DNA of 64,000 nucleotides, taken from Neobacillus ginsengisoli (lineage in GTDB: Bacteria > Bacillota > Bacilli > Bacillales_B > DSM-18226). The position numbers were made by a program, and so were the translations under genes. Below the pieces are notes generated by a model, which was not told where the DNA came from, made no database searches, and was given only the letters and a program-made list of their open reading frames with translations. Of this stretch, positions 33,091 through 42,914 are shown piece after piece. The DNA lies in assembly GCF_030813055.1 (NCBI RefSeq), contig NZ_JAUSTW010000011.1, positions 1-64,000 of the forward strand. The letters are read 5' to 3'. Every line of letters starts with the position of its first letter. Position 1 is the first letter of the stretch.

Positions 33091-33119
33091 AGCAGCGAAT
33101 TTTCGCTGTTCTTTTTTTC
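33091..33119 (+). terminator. terminator of the phasin gene
   Basis: CAGCGAA pairs with TTCGCTG around TTT, followed by TTC and T7; it starts right after the stop codon. Confidence 0.85.
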
Positions 33120-33569
33120 AATATACAATTTAGATCCTACCACTAAAGGGACAATCTGTAACGAAAACGGTCTCCTTTAAAAGCTTATCTAATGTTTTTC
33201 CCCACAAAACACAATACTTTCCAAATACCAACAACTTTTTTATCTGCCTTTTGCATATTCCGTTTCCCATTAATTAATACGCTATGGATACTCTTAATTA
33301 ACGAAATTATTGAGACGTAACATTTATTGTCAATAAAAAGAAGATTTATAGACTATGTAAAGAATTAGATATATTTTACACACAGCTTCAAAAACGGTTA
33401 TCGTTTCCGAAATGATAGGGGCAAGGGGGGAGCAACAAAGCTTACTGCTAAAAGTTTCTATTAAAAATGTGACATATCTACAATTCTTTTTGTGTTTAAA
33501 ACAAGTTAAACAAAATATAAACTGGTCACTTATAGAAAATAGGATGGATATTATACCAAAGACAAATGG

Positions 33570-33752
33570 TTAATAAATATGTTTAATTCCAGATAAACGG
33601 ATTGAGAAAGGCTTTTGTTTTTCATCCTTTAAAGTTAGGATTTGTTCATTTAGATTAAGGCCATTTACACGCCCTTTAATTTTTTGTAAAATTCCATTTT
33701 TATAATAATCAATAGTAATTAGTTTATTCTCAGTTAATTTTTTCAAAAACAT
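33570..33752 (-). CDS. YolD-like small protein
   Basis: A 60-residue protein: MFLKKLTENKLITIDYYKNG followed by a five-strand-like pattern (KIKGRVNGLN, ILTLKDEKQKPFSIRLSGIKHI). This is the YolD-like SH3/Sm-type beta fold found as small orphan proteins in Bacillus, sometimes next to UvrX polymerases. A strong AAGGAGG lies 6 bases before the ATG at 33752, so the longer start at 33785 is rejected. No uvrX gene is adjacent; function unknown. Confidence 0.65.
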   Translation of the reverse strand: MFLKKLTENKLITIDYYKNGILQKIKGRVNGLNLNEQILTLKDEKQKPFSIRLSGIKHIY

Positions 33753-34555
33753 AAATATCCTCCTTTTGTAAGTGGAAAATTTCACAATGTATTATATGAT
33801 TAAAAATTTAAGATAGAATGACGAAAATGTTAAATAAATATTAAAGCAGCCTGGGCAACCAATCAGGATAAGGCACCACATTAACTATTTTCTTCTTTTT
33901 GACAACATCAATAATGAGTTTAAAATCTATGATATTAAACTTTGACCGTTCTGTTTAGAAACTAACACCTTTGAAATCTGTTCAGCATAACGACAAAATA
34001 AAAAGTCTGGAATTCATCTTTAATCGTGGGCTATTTTTACTTAATATTTTAGTAAAGTTTTAAAATATATTACAACACATATGTCATTTATATATTATTC
34101 AATAACATATGCGTTATCTTAAAATTTATTATCTATATCAACATTGTAATTAAATTTAAAAAAATAACTTTTATTACCCTCAATCAGAAGCAGATAATAC
34201 ATTTTTCATCGAAAGATTGTATTTCCACAGCGGGCTTACTATGAAGATTAATAAAACCAGCTACAACGTACCCCAACAGCGATTTAATGATTATATTTAA
34301 TGAAGAATTATTACTGAAATACTACAATTTTATGCGAATGGTTAAAATAAATTTTACAAAAAAGATAATTTTCTAAATAATAATTTAATATATAATAGAA
34401 TTGTGTAAAAAATTGTATAAAAATGGCATGTCAAGTAATAGGATTTGAACAAACTTTGATTTACTTTTATTTAAGCTATTGAAAAAGTAAATATCATTGC
34501 GAGAGAGGAAAAAACCTTTGCTAATTTATTAGAAAAACAAAAGAGGTGGGGAAAC
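33753..34555. other. 803-bp AT-rich region without a recognisable gene
   Basis: Very AT-rich, no frame with coding character on either strand. It includes ACACATATG-type palindromic words near 34075-34115 (ACATATGTC and ACATATGCG) and presumably the promoter of the deacetylase gene (TATAAT-like stretches near 34388). Confidence 0.5.
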
Positions 34556-35380
34556 GTGGTAAAAACAATATGGTTTGTATTGTTAGGAATTGTAACACTA
34601 ATTTTCAGTTCTTCTTTTGACCTTCAAAAAACGAATCCTCAGCAATCTCATCATCTAGTGATAAATGATCCCATAAACGAGATAGTTCAGCAAAAACAGT
34701 TTTTTATTACGCAGAAGTTACAAGCGCTAAATACAAAGAAAAAGATAATAGAACAAGAAAAGACTCAATGGGGCCAACAAAAAATTGTGTATTTAACTTT
34801 TGATGATGGACCAACGAAATATACGCCTCAAATCTTGGATATTTTAAAACAAAATGACATAAAAGCTACATTTTTTTTAGTAGGAAACTATATTAATGGG
34901 AAAGAAACGACAGTTAAAAGAATAAAGGATGACGGGGATGGAATTGGGCTTCATTCCATGACACATAATGAAAAACTTTTATTTCTTAGTCCGGAGAGCT
35001 ATATAAACGAGTATAAACAAGAACAAAGTTTGCTTCAGTCGTTAGGTGTTCAAACCAATATAAGTCGAACTCCATATGGAAGTAAACCTCTTTTGACTCA
35101 ACCTTATCGTGATCAAATTTTTTACGCGCATATGAAACTCTGGGACTGGACTATTGACTCTAATGATTGGCGGTATAAGGATCAGACCAATCTCATTATT
35201 AATCAAGTAAGTAGCCAAATCAAAAGACAGCATGAGGTAGTACTTATGCACGACCATGGTTATACTGTAAAATCGTTACCAGGTATTATCAAATTGTTTA
35301 AAGATAGAGGTTATACTTTCCAAGCCTATAATCCAGATATGGATTTTATGGTTAATTTTTGGAATGATACAAGGTTATAA
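34556..35380 (+). CDS. polysaccharide deacetylase (NodB homology), PgdA-like
   Basis: A 274-residue protein with a signal/anchor helix (residues 4-20), a short Gln/Lys-rich stalk, and a NodB domain from about 76. Motifs are TFDDGP (D83, D84), the zinc pair H133-x3-H137 in HSMTH, R171-TPYG (usually RPPYG), the WDWTIDSNDW block and LMHDHG (usually LLHD). All metal and catalytic residues appear present, so it is probably an active, surface-located deacetylase of peptidoglycan or chitin-like sugars. GTG start with GAGGTGGGG before it. It stands alone between AT-rich DNA and an IS6 relic. Confidence 0.9.
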   Translation: MVKTIWFVLLGIVTLIFSSSFDLQKTNPQQSHHLVINDPINEIVQQKQFFITQKLQALNTKKKIIEQEKTQWGQQKIVYLTFDDGPTKYTPQILDILKQNDIKATFFLVGNYINGKETTVKRIKDDGDGIGLHSMTHNEKLLFLSPESYINEYKQEQSLLQSLGVQTNISRTPYGSKPLLTQPYRDQIFYAHMKLWDWTIDSNDWRYKDQTNLIINQVSSQIKRQHEVVLMHDHGYTVKSLPGIIKLFKDRGYTFQAYNPDMDFMVNFWNDTRL

Positions 35381-35517
35381 ATGATGGTTAAAGAAGCCGT
35401 TATAACTGTTCTTTAAGGGAGAAAAACACCTTTATCTGGGCAAGGATTTTTATTTGGTTCTTGTGCAAATACCATGACAAATAGAAAAAAGTTGTAGGTC
35501 CACTTTCAGATAACCCC

Positions 35518-36325
35518 TTAGGCGGTTATCCCGAACAGTCTATGTATGAATTCCACTTCATTTTGGGCAGACTTCACCCCTTGATGAACCTGCTTCTTTT
35601 TAATCATATGCATCGCTTCTATGCCACTCAGTATGTAAGTGGCTGTTCGAAAAGATTTCAACCCTAAAAATAGAACGAACACGCTTTTTTATAAAGCGAT
35701 GATCTTGCTCCACTATGTTATTCAAATACTTCTGTTGTCTAAGTTGCATACCGTCAGGTATGCTTTTCTCTTTTTTCAACTGTTCAATTGCTATAGGATA
35801 AACCGGATTCTTATCAAGTGTCATGACACGAGGTTTAGAAACATGAAAAGACCGCAAAGCTTTCTTGAAGAAGCGCTTTGCAGCCTTTTTGTCTCTTGTT
35901 TTACTGAGATAAAAATCAATCGTGTTTCCTTCGGAATCCACTGCACGATATAGATACTTCCATTGACCTTTTACTTTGATATATGTTTTATCGACTCTCC
36001 AGGAGTCATTTGTTGGCTTAAGATGACGTCGTACTCTTTCATCTAATTCCGGTCTATATTGATGAACCCTACGCATAATCGTTGTGTGGGCCATCGATAA
36101 GCCACGTTCTTCCATCATCTCCACTAAATTACGAATGCTCAAGTTGTACCGCAGGTACCTTCTCACTGTTAACAAGATAATGCCAGGCTGATAATGTTTC
36201 CACTTGAATAAATTTTGCTTTACCAAACCGTTCACACACCTTATAAGAGTAATAGTATCCATCAAGTCCACGTAATTACCATAGATCAATGAAATTGGCG
36301 CTCTCCCTTCCATTTTGTGCTTCAT
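35518..36325 (-). pseudogene. IS6-family (IS240-like) transposase with frameshifted C-terminus
   Basis: The minus-strand frame (36325-35600) gives an IS6-family transposase with FKWKHYQPGIILLTVRRYLR, the DDE residues in WRVDKTYIKVKG, YRAVDSEGNTIDF and NIVEQDHRFIKKRVRS, and the TLDKNPVYP block. After IFRVEIF the true C-terminus (TATYILSGIEAMHMIKKKQV, ending LFGITA) continues in another frame to a TAA at 35518. The terminal inverted repeats of an intact IS6 element are not visible, and an oxidoreductase fragment follows within 25 bp. So it is a dead, end-trimmed copy. The extra N-terminal 40 residues may be fused host sequence. Confidence 0.88.
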
Positions 36326-36349
36326 TCTATTAATTTAACCGTCTTTTCT

Positions 36350-36775
36350 TTATTTTTTGATGTTTTCTCTGATTTTTTCAATCCCTGGTAATGGTGGTAA
36401 TGGTGTGTTTTCCATTAAGAAGCGTTCCACTAGCTTTTCTGGAAGAGATAACTTATTAATATCATAAACATTCGTATCTATCTCTTTAATTCTATTTTCT
36501 TTTATTTTCTTAGAGAATTCTGGTTCTACAAGTGCAGTTCGACCGATTGCAACAATGTCTCCATGTTCAAGTGCTTCTACTGCATTTTCTACAGATAAGA
36601 CATTAGAAACAACCATTACTGGGCACCTACCATTTAAAACCTTCTTAAAAAGTTTACCGTAGGAAACTGTTGATTCTGTAGGGCTAGAATTATAACCGTA
36701 ACCATCGATAAGTGTAAATAATCAATTTTTTCATCGGCAAGTTTATCAGCTAATTGTAATGAGTCTTTATACAAC
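36350..36775 (-). pseudogene. 3' remnant of an old-yellow-enzyme-type NADH:flavin oxidoreductase
   Basis: Minus-strand VVSNVLSVENAVEALEHGDI followed by AIGRTALVEPEFSKKI is the FMN-phosphate-binding end of an OYE/NADH:flavin oxidoreductase barrel. Upstream, in two other frames, LYKDSLQLADKLADEKIDYL and the GYGYNSSPTES...YGKLFKKVLNGRCPVMVVSN strand are readable, so at least one frameshift is present. The N-terminal two thirds are missing. It abuts the IS6 relic. Confidence 0.75.
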
Positions 36776-36782
36776 TCCACCT

Positions 36783-36917
36783 ATGTTCTCGTGTGAACAT
36801 TGTGGGGGAGAAATGTACCCTGAGTATTATAAAGGGATACACGGAATAGAGTACAAAATATCGGATATTCGCGAAACAAAAAAGGACTGGGCTGTTTTTT
36901 TTCCCGGTTTTTCTTAG
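36783..36917 (+). CDS. 44-residue Cys-containing fragment, unknown
   Basis: The plus-strand frame MFSCEHCGGEMYPEYYKGIH continues GIEYKISDIRETKKDWAVFF and stops. It has a CxxC knuckle with no second pair and no ribosome site. It is probably the C-terminal end of a larger protein whose 5' part was replaced by the oxidoreductase fragment. No family recognised. Confidence 0.35.
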   Translation: MFSCEHCGGEMYPEYYKGIHGIEYKISDIRETKKDWAVFFPGFS

Positions 36918-37089
36918 TGTTTTAAAGCCTTGAGCCCGTAGGGATCATAATTTTGAAATTGATTCAGCTTTATTAATAATTAATAAAATTTTTCTTAAAT
37001 TAAATAGTGGTTCTACGACTACTCTATGGATTGGATTATAATAAACAGGTAAGAAATAAGTTAGATTTGATTAGATTTTTTGTTTTTGA

Positions 37090-37134
37090 CAAAAAACAAC
37101 CAGTGAACCATCTAAACGATTTGGTTGTTTTTTT
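37090..37134 (+). terminator. terminator-like hairpin
   Basis: AAAAAACAACCA pairs with TGGTTGTTTTTT with a long loop, followed by T8. It may serve the fragment at 36783-36917. Confidence 0.65.
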
Positions 37135-37189
37135 TACTGCTTGTTACTGGAAGAACAATATGGGAATATTTTAATTCGAAAGATGAAAG

Positions 37190-38062
37190 ATAGTTTGAGA
37201 TCTCCAACGTTAAACTTATCTTGAATGCGGACGACCCGTTTGTCCATCGGTTTTCTGGCCTTCAAAATGAGAAGATTTATATCGGCCTAAGCGCCAATGC
37301 TTGCTGGTTTCAATCACATACAATGGGGGAATCAAAATATTGCCCAAATTGCCAAACATACAGCTTCTTACATTTTGGTCAGCTTGGACATTATTATTGC
37401 AGCTGTGGATTCACTCGACCTGAGCCAAATATTTCAGCACAAAAGGTTTTTCAAACTGAAAAAGGAATTGGTTTGATCGTGGATGGGGAGGATTATCAAA
37501 CTACCCTAAAGGGAATGTATAATGCATATAATGCCCTATTTGCCAACAGAGTGTGACAGGATTTGGGGATGGAATCAAATGAATTCCTTATCGGGTTGAC
37601 TTCCTATCAAAAGGTAGATGGAAGGATGCACGAATTTTTTATCAATAATAATACTTGGAGACTTGAATCCTGCTGGGGCAAATCTAACCCTTTCAGAGTT
37701 TTTTCGAACGAATGAAAGAAAACAACTAATCTTCTGTTTAAATGACCTTCTGGCTGATGGTGAAGACATTTCATGGATATGGGATATTGACATGGATTGG
37801 CTAACTGTGATGAGGTAAAGTTGTTTATTGCAAGTGTTAACCAGCATATGATGCAGCATTTAGGATGATATATGCGGGTATTCCAGAGGAAAATATTTTA
37901 ATACGTCCTGATTTGAAAGAAGCAGTTCTTGAGGCCAAACGTATTGGCTTGGCAGCTAATATCATGGCAACATACACATGTCTTTCTCCAATAGTAACCA
38001 TTGTATCAAAGGAAGCAAAAAAAGTGTCTCAATTGATTTCTTCGATGATAAGTGGTAAGTAA
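37190..38062 (+). pseudogene. murT remnant with at least two frameshifts
   Basis: Three frames follow one another as parts of MurT, the Mur-ligase-like subunit that amidates lipid II: ILNADDPFVHRFSGLQNEKI with the zinc-ribbon Cys CPNCQTYSFLHFGQLGHYYCSCG (37221-37556), then LGDLNPAGANLTLSEFF, LIFCLNDLLADGEDISWIWD in a second frame (to about 37800), then MIYAGIPEENILIRPDLKEA and the C-terminus (37865-38062). The N-terminal P-loop domain is missing and gatD does not follow. MurT/GatD is important in Gram-positives, so an intact copy is expected elsewhere. Confidence 0.85.
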
Positions 38063-38405
38063 TAAGTTTTAAGAATTATATAGGCTCAACGATTTTTTCT
38101 TAATTAAAGAACGGGGAATTAACTAGTTTAAATATTTTATTTAGGGAGATTAGTATTTTAAGTGATTACAGGTTGGTACAGAAATGATATTCAATTTAAA
38201 CGAGATAGCTTGAGGTAGAAATACGCCTACAACACCAACATTTACTCTTTTTAAACCATAATAAATCAGGAAACAGCAGATTGAATAGAACTTATAGGCC
38301 TTTTTGAAAATTTATCGTTTGTGTCTATAAGTAGTATTTTTAAACTTCTTGTATTGTTATGAACGTAATATAATTTTTAATAAAAATCTTTAGGAAAAAG
38401 GGAGA
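38063..38405. other. 343-bp gap without a gene
   Basis: AT-rich. No coding frame, clear promoter or hairpin of note is seen. Confidence 0.4.
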
Positions 38406-39791
38406 ATGATGAGTATATTCAAGATTAGATCATATTTACTTTTTATAGAGGATTGGCCTGTAGAAGTAGGGGTTTTGTTGATTTTCCTTTTGCCGCCTAT
38501 TGGCATGCTATGGCTTTTTATTTTGGGCTGGTGTCATATTCAGCGAATGATTAACTCTTCCTTTAAATTTCCATTCACTGTGACGACCTTTTTCTTTTTA
38601 TGCCTTATGGTCTCTACCATTGGTGCAGCACTTGCTGCAAAAAAACTTGAGTATGTGCTAGTGTTGGCCATGTTGCTCGGATATCTCGGGTTATATTTAC
38701 GTACGAAAGAAAATTTCCGAATTTCACTTTTTAAAGGATATCAACGGATGGTAATTGCAGGAGGATGTTATTCCATTCTCTCCAGTTTTCTCCCAGAATC
38801 AATTCGAGCTCACCCCATTTGGGGGATGCTTTTAGGAACCAAATGGTTTGGCGGAAATACGCTAGATCCTCGCCTAGTGGGAAGTGAGTATAATCCAAAT
38901 TTTGCTTCGTTTTTGTTGCTGCTTTCTTTTTCACTCGTTCTTAGTAAACTTTTAAGACAAAAGAAAATCTTTAGCACTTTTAAAATGCCAGATTGGCTCT
39001 TGGTCTTATTTTTAGGCTATGGAATTGTTGCAACTCAATCACGAGCTTGTATCGCTACTATGATCGTAATCTTTCTTTTGTTTTTGTTTCGTTATAGAAG
39101 TAAGCTAGGTTTATGGGTAAGTGGTGTAATGGTATTATTACTCCCATATCTGCTAAATATCATACCGCGGTCCAATTTGATTGACTCTTCAACTTCCGTT
39201 AGGGAACAGATATGGCTAAATAGCATTCGTATTTGGGAGCAGCATCCTTTTTTTGGCACCACTCCATTAGGATTTCAAGAAGCTTATTCAGCCTTTGGAG
39301 CACCGGTCCCGCATGCACATAATATCTTATTGGCTTTTTTCTCTGAATATGGAACTCTTGGCGGTCTTGGGTTTGTGATTCTTCTGCTTTGGACGGGGGT
39401 AAAATACCTAACCTTGGTCAAGTGTTTTTCTACCCAAAAGATCATGATGGAATCTTTTATTCTTTCTCTACCAATATTACTTTTTACCGGTTTTTTTGAC
39501 CACCCGATGTCGTCACCGCAAACAGCCTTGGCAGTCATCCCTCTCCTTTCTTTTTGGGACAAGTATACAGAGTCGTTGCCGATCTTGGACTATGTGGTTG
39601 AAATTAGTAGAAAATATCTGTTCTTTCCTGCTTATCCTTTTAAATATCGAGTTTTGACTATAAGTGGGAAAAAAATAAAGAAAATAGAACAAAACCTTCT
39701 AAGCATTAAAAGTCGAGATTATAAGTTTATAAACTATCTAAGTCTACTTTTAATCATAATTGAGTTAATTACTATTGTCCGAATTATTTAA
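38406..39791 (+). CDS. O-antigen-ligase / Wzy_C-type membrane protein
   Basis: A 461-residue polytopic membrane protein with about 10 hydrophobic helices. The Wzy_C signature is ATQSRACIATMIVIFLLFLF at about residue 210, followed by the large periplasmic-side loop SSTSVREQIWLNSIRIWEQH, PFFGTTPLGFQEAY and the HAHN motif (PVPHAHNILL). Such proteins ligate or polymerise glycans at the outer face of the membrane, for example in exopolysaccharide assembly. No other polysaccharide gene is adjacent. GGGAG precedes the ATG ATG start (38406 or 38409). Confidence 0.85.
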   Translation: MMSIFKIRSYLLFIEDWPVEVGVLLIFLLPPIGMLWLFILGWCHIQRMINSSFKFPFTVTTFFFLCLMVSTIGAALAAKKLEYVLVLAMLLGYLGLYLRTKENFRISLFKGYQRMVIAGGCYSILSSFLPESIRAHPIWGMLLGTKWFGGNTLDPRLVGSEYNPNFASFLLLLSFSLVLSKLLRQKKIFSTFKMPDWLLVLFLGYGIVATQSRACIATMIVIFLLFLFRYRSKLGLWVSGVMVLLLPYLLNIIPRSNLIDSSTSVREQIWLNSIRIWEQHPFFGTTPLGFQEAYSAFGAPVPHAHNILLAFFSEYGTLGGLGFVILLLWTGVKYLTLVKCFSTQKIMMESFILSLPILLFTGFFDHPMSSPQTALAVIPLLSFWDKYTESLPILDYVVEISRKYLFFPAYPFKYRVLTISGKKIKKIEQNLLSIKSRDYKFINYLSLLLIIIELITIVRII

Positions 39792-39868
39792 GATGTTAAT
39801 AATATACATCTACAAGCGATAACCGTTGAGGAACAGTAGGCAAAGACCCGCATTTACGGATTTTTGAG

Positions 39869-39904
39869 AAGGCGCATGAATTTTCTTCATGCGCCTTCTC
39901 TAAT
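39869..39904. terminator. 14-bp perfect hairpin
   Basis: AGAAGGCGCATGAA pairs with TTCATGCGCCTTCT around TTTTC. No T-run follows on the plus strand, so it is a weak terminator for the upstream membrane protein. Confidence 0.65.
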
Positions 39905-40096
39905 GAGCAACCCTTTAAAGGGTTGATTTATGCTTAATGCTTGAGTTTAACTTAGCATATAATATGCATTTTGTACGTAAAAAAGATAAAAAACCTTGTT
40001 ATACTTAACGAATAATGTTATTTAATCCTATCATTTTATATGTTTTGTAACCATAGATACTCATCATATAACTTAACGTCAGATTCTTTAAATATA

Positions 40097-40150
40097 AAAA
40101 AACCGGTTATTCCTTCTTATCGTTGGAAAAACCGGTTTCTTCTTTTTTCG
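40097..40150 (-). terminator. terminator of the DinB-like gene
   Basis: On the minus strand GAAACCGGTTTTT pairs with AACCGGTTTTTT, with a T-run, 20-75 bp after the DinB-like stop. Confidence 0.7.
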
Positions 40151-40171
40151 TAAAAAAAGTTGGTTCTACCC

Positions 40172-40681
40172 TTATAAAATTGCAGGAGCTTCCATACCCA
40201 TTTGGCTCCATTCTTCTTTAGCAGGACCATATACACCTGGAACGATTAAGTTTGCTTGGCGCATAAGGATGGTCATTTGTCCTCGATGATGGATTTGATG
40301 ATTTATAAGTATAGAAAGGCTAAATCCTTTTGCCCATTCGAATTGTCCAAACATGTTACAAGATTCCGTTAGGGTTTCATCTGTCCATTGTGTTTTAATA
40401 GCTTTGATTAAGGATTGGCTAGCTTGGCGGTAAGTATCTGCGATTTCGTTTGCTGTAGTAGGAACGGAAGCATGATGAGATGGTGCATCAAAGGTTAAAC
40501 CTGTTTGTCCCATAATACCCTGAAGGGCAGTGACAATGTGCCAAGCAATACCACCTAGGGTACGATCATTAGGTTTAACGGATTGCTTCAAAGATTCATC
40601 GGTTAAAACGTCAAGCATTTTTTGCGTTGAAGTACTTTCGAACTCCCAAGCCTTGACAAACCCATCAATAGTTAAAAACAT
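40172..40681 (-). CDS. DinB/YfiT-family metal-dependent protein
   Basis: A 169-residue four-helix-bundle protein. The DinB metal triad is visible as H48 (LGGIAWHIVTA), H128 and H132 (NHQIHHRGQMTIL). Members of this superfamily are thiol- or metal-dependent transferases; many in Bacillus are uncharacterised, and some depend on bacillithiol. The ribosome site is AGGAGGA on the minus strand, 8 bases before the ATG. Monocistronic. Its upstream region (40828-40893) carries repeated GTTCGTAAA-type inverted repeats that may be an operator. Confidence 0.85.
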   Translation of the reverse strand: MFLTIDGFVKAWEFESTSTQKMLDVLTDESLKQSVKPNDRTLGGIAWHIVTALQGIMGQTGLTFDAPSHHASVPTTANEIADTYRQASQSLIKAIKTQWTDETLTESCNMFGQFEWAKGFSLSILINHQIHHRGQMTILMRQANLIVPGVYGPAKEEWSQMGMEAPAIL

Positions 40682-40827
40682 GAATAGTTCCTCCTATTTA
40701 AATATTTACACTATTATAGTGTATAATACATTTCTATAATTTTCCATATAAATTTTTATCAGTTCTATAAATAGTTTGTAAAGGTACACTTTTCCGAACA
40801 GGTATTTTCCAGGCAAAAATAGCCAAT

Positions 40828-40893
40828 TTTTACGTTCGTAAAATTTAAAATTAGTTTATGAACGTTCTCTCTTTTTAACACACTTTTACGAAC
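40828..40893. promoter_or_regulatory. cluster of GTTCGTAAA inverted repeats
   Basis: TTTTACGTTCGTAAAA (40828-40843) is a perfect palindrome around TT. A second GTTCATAAA-type arm (40853-40861, reading TTTATGAAC), a GAACGTTC palindrome (40859-40866) and a TTTTACGAAC half (40884-40893) follow within 50 bp. It lies between divergent transcription units and looks like an operator array. Confidence 0.45.
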
Positions 40894-41059
40894 CTATTAT
40901 AGTAAAATAAGAGAAAGAGAATTAAAAATGAGGAGAACTCGTTTTTTAAAGACAAGTGAAGAAAATTTGGCTACACTCAAACAATGGAACAAAACAAGGC
41001 GGTAGAGGTGGAAGACGAGGATAAATTGTTGCGTTTTTTAATACTTCATCATATAGATA

Positions 41060-41090
41060 AAGGCAAGCCTGTAATTGGCTTGCCTTCTTT
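41060..41090 (+). terminator. terminator hairpin next to the intron insertion point
   Basis: AAGGCAAGCC (41060-41069) pairs with GGCTTGCCTT (41077-41086), followed by CTTT. It immediately precedes the group IIC intron 5' end at 41093, the usual target context of that class. The frame that crosses it (40984-41172) is not a credible gene. Confidence 0.85.
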
Positions 41091-41092
41091 AA

Positions 41093-41172
41093 GTGCGCCC
41101 GGCACGGTTGCAGTCTACAGGATGAAAGTCGCGACCCACAAATGCGGTAGTAGTCTGAAGTTCCCTGTGTAA
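41093..41172 (+). mobile_element. 5' end of a group IIC intron (domain I start), truncated
   Basis: GTGCGCCCGGCACGGTTGCA, then GTCTACAGGATGAAAGTCGC and GACCC... closely follow the known 5' ends of group IIC introns such as that of Oceanobacillus (GTGTGCCCGGCATGGGTGCA). The match fades after about 41165. Reverse transcriptase and domain V are absent here, so only the 5' stub remains. Confidence 0.75.
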
Positions 41173-41392
41173 TTAATTTAAAGAGCGGTAATATTTCTAC
41201 AGCATAGAAACAAGGATCCATGCTTTTTATATAAAAAAATAAGCCCTCATCATAACTGCCTTGGGAGGTGTTAAGCGAGGACTTCCACGATATATAAAAT
41301 TTAGGGGTAAATTATATGAAAAAGAGCTTTAATAAGCTTATCTTAACTTGTGAAACTTAACTATTTATTAACTTTTTGTTTCTAAACAAATA

Positions 41393-42001
41393 TTATTTAT
41401 TAGCATTGATTTGCTGTTGTAATTGCTGAATGGAGCTTTGTAATTCTTGATCAATTTTTTGTAGACCAGTATTAATAGCAGCTTGGTCTTTCTTTTGAAC
41501 GGCTGCTTTTAATTCTTGACGTGATGCTTTCTCTTGTGCTTTATCATTCTCTTGATTACGTTCTTTTTTTTCGAATAGTGCTTCTAATTGCTTATGTGCT
41601 TGTTGTTTTGTTAATTTTCCATCTTTAACTTTTTGTTTTATAGCATCAATTTCTTGCTTGTGAGCTTGATAATTAGCTTGTCGTTGCGTTTTTTCTTGGG
41701 CCTCTTTCTTTTGGAAAACTGGTGTTTGTCTTAATTGCTTCATTAAGTTTTCACAAGCTGCAAGATCTTTTGTTAATTGATCCTTAAGTTGAGGTGTGGC
41801 GTATTGATTGATAATGTTTGTGAGTTCTTTCTGCTTTTCGCCTTTTTCTGATTCATGATGCCCTTCTTTTTGTTCCACTTGTTTTGCAGATACGGGCGTT
41901 TTTGTAGAATCGGTTGTATGATTGGCAACGGCAGTTCCAACAGCTGGTGCTAATAAAGTTACGGCGACTATGGGTGCGATTAAACTAGATTTAACTTTCA
42001 A
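41393..42001 (-). CDS. secreted coiled-coil protein, unknown function
   Basis: A 202-residue protein with a signal peptide (residues 1-27, SSLIAPIVAVTLLAPAVGTA then VANHT), a short disordered linker, and a long Gln/Lys/Glu-rich coiled coil (for example KLTKQQAHKQLEALFEKKER). It is exported and probably soluble in the wall space. The start is TTG at 42001, with a strong AAGGAGG 7 bases upstream. Similar secreted Gln-rich helical proteins of Bacillus have no clear role. It contains a single Cys and no sortase motif. Confidence 0.75.
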   Translation of the reverse strand: MKVKSSLIAPIVAVTLLAPAVGTAVANHTTDSTKTPVSAKQVEQKEGHHESEKGEKQKELTNIINQYATPQLKDQLTKDLAACENLMKQLRQTPVFQKKEAQEKTQRQANYQAHKQEIDAIKQKVKDGKLTKQQAHKQLEALFEKKERNQENDKAQEKASRQELKAAVQKKDQAAINTGLQKIDQELQSSIQQLQQQINANK

Positions 42002-42438
42002 ATTAAATCCTCCTTAATTAAATCAATGTGGTTTTACAGTTATCAATTTAGCCATGAATTTTGAACAAACTATGGACAAGATATGAACATTTAATCAATT
42101 TTTTATTATAAAAAAAGGTGGATAGAAAACTGGGAGAATGGACGTAGTATTATTTAACTAGTGAAGGTAGTGCTGGAGCGGCGGGCGATTTTTCACTTTA
42201 GCTTTTATATAGCTTTATAGTATCTATTCCCAGCATGGCTTTCTATTTCCGTGCTTTTTTCATATCTACATAAAAAATGCCCTCTAACATCTAGAGGGTG
42301 ACAATTAATATATAGAGATAGGGGTTGCTAATGAAAAAAAGATTGTCCTTATCATATCTTGTTAATTTTAATTAAATATTAAATTGTTTGGGGGGGTTAT
42401 TACTTTTTCCTTTTTTATTTATTAATGGAGGTGTTTTT

Positions 42439-42762
42439 GTGCTACGTATTCAGATCGATGAACAAGAAGTGAAAATTCAGCTCTGGAAAAATTGAAGAAA
42501 TTCTGAAAGACGTAAATAAGGAACTCGTATTTTGGGATAGTAAGGAGCTCATGAGAAGGACTTGCATGAGTATGAATACTATTAAGGAGTATTTCTTCTA
42601 GGATCCACGGTTTCCTAAATATAAGGTAAACAAAAAATGGATTTTTCCAGCAGAAGAAACAAAAGTATTTTTACTTACGTGGTTAAGCGAACAAAATAGG
42701 AATAAATATTTTAAAAAAGTGATTATGTTTTTGATAATGTGCATTTTCAATATGGGGTAGCG
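42439..42762 (+). pseudogene. DUF771 phage-type protein with a frameshift and an internal stop
   Basis: GTG 42439 opens VLRIQIDEQEVKIQL, shifts frame near 42483, and continues EEILKDVNKELVFWDSKELM, RRTCMSMNTIKEYFF, an in-frame TAG, DPRFPKYKVNKKWIFPAEET and FLLTWLSEQ. This is the DUF771 (phage and Bacillus group-specific) protein that carries an HTH-like segment. Both lesions lie in well-conserved parts, so it is a pseudogene. Confidence 0.78.
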
Positions 42763-42868
42763 TCAGGAAAATGCGGATTTACAACGTTAAGATTTTAGTA
42801 AGTGGGGTCCTGCCGACAAAACAAATTGGATGACCCATACACTTCCAAAAGATACGTGCATTACGTAA

Positions 42869-42914
42869 TAATCGCTTAGCAGCCATTTGCCGAGCGATTA
42901 TTTTTTTATTAAAA
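42869..42914 (+). terminator. terminator hairpin
   Basis: AATAATCGCT pairs with AGCGATTATT around a 16-nt loop, followed by T6. It follows the DUF771 relic. Confidence 0.75.

Noticed and set aside
40984..41172. 62-codon plus-strand ORF
   Set aside because: It crosses a strong terminator and enters the group IIC intron stub; the second half cannot be protein-coding.
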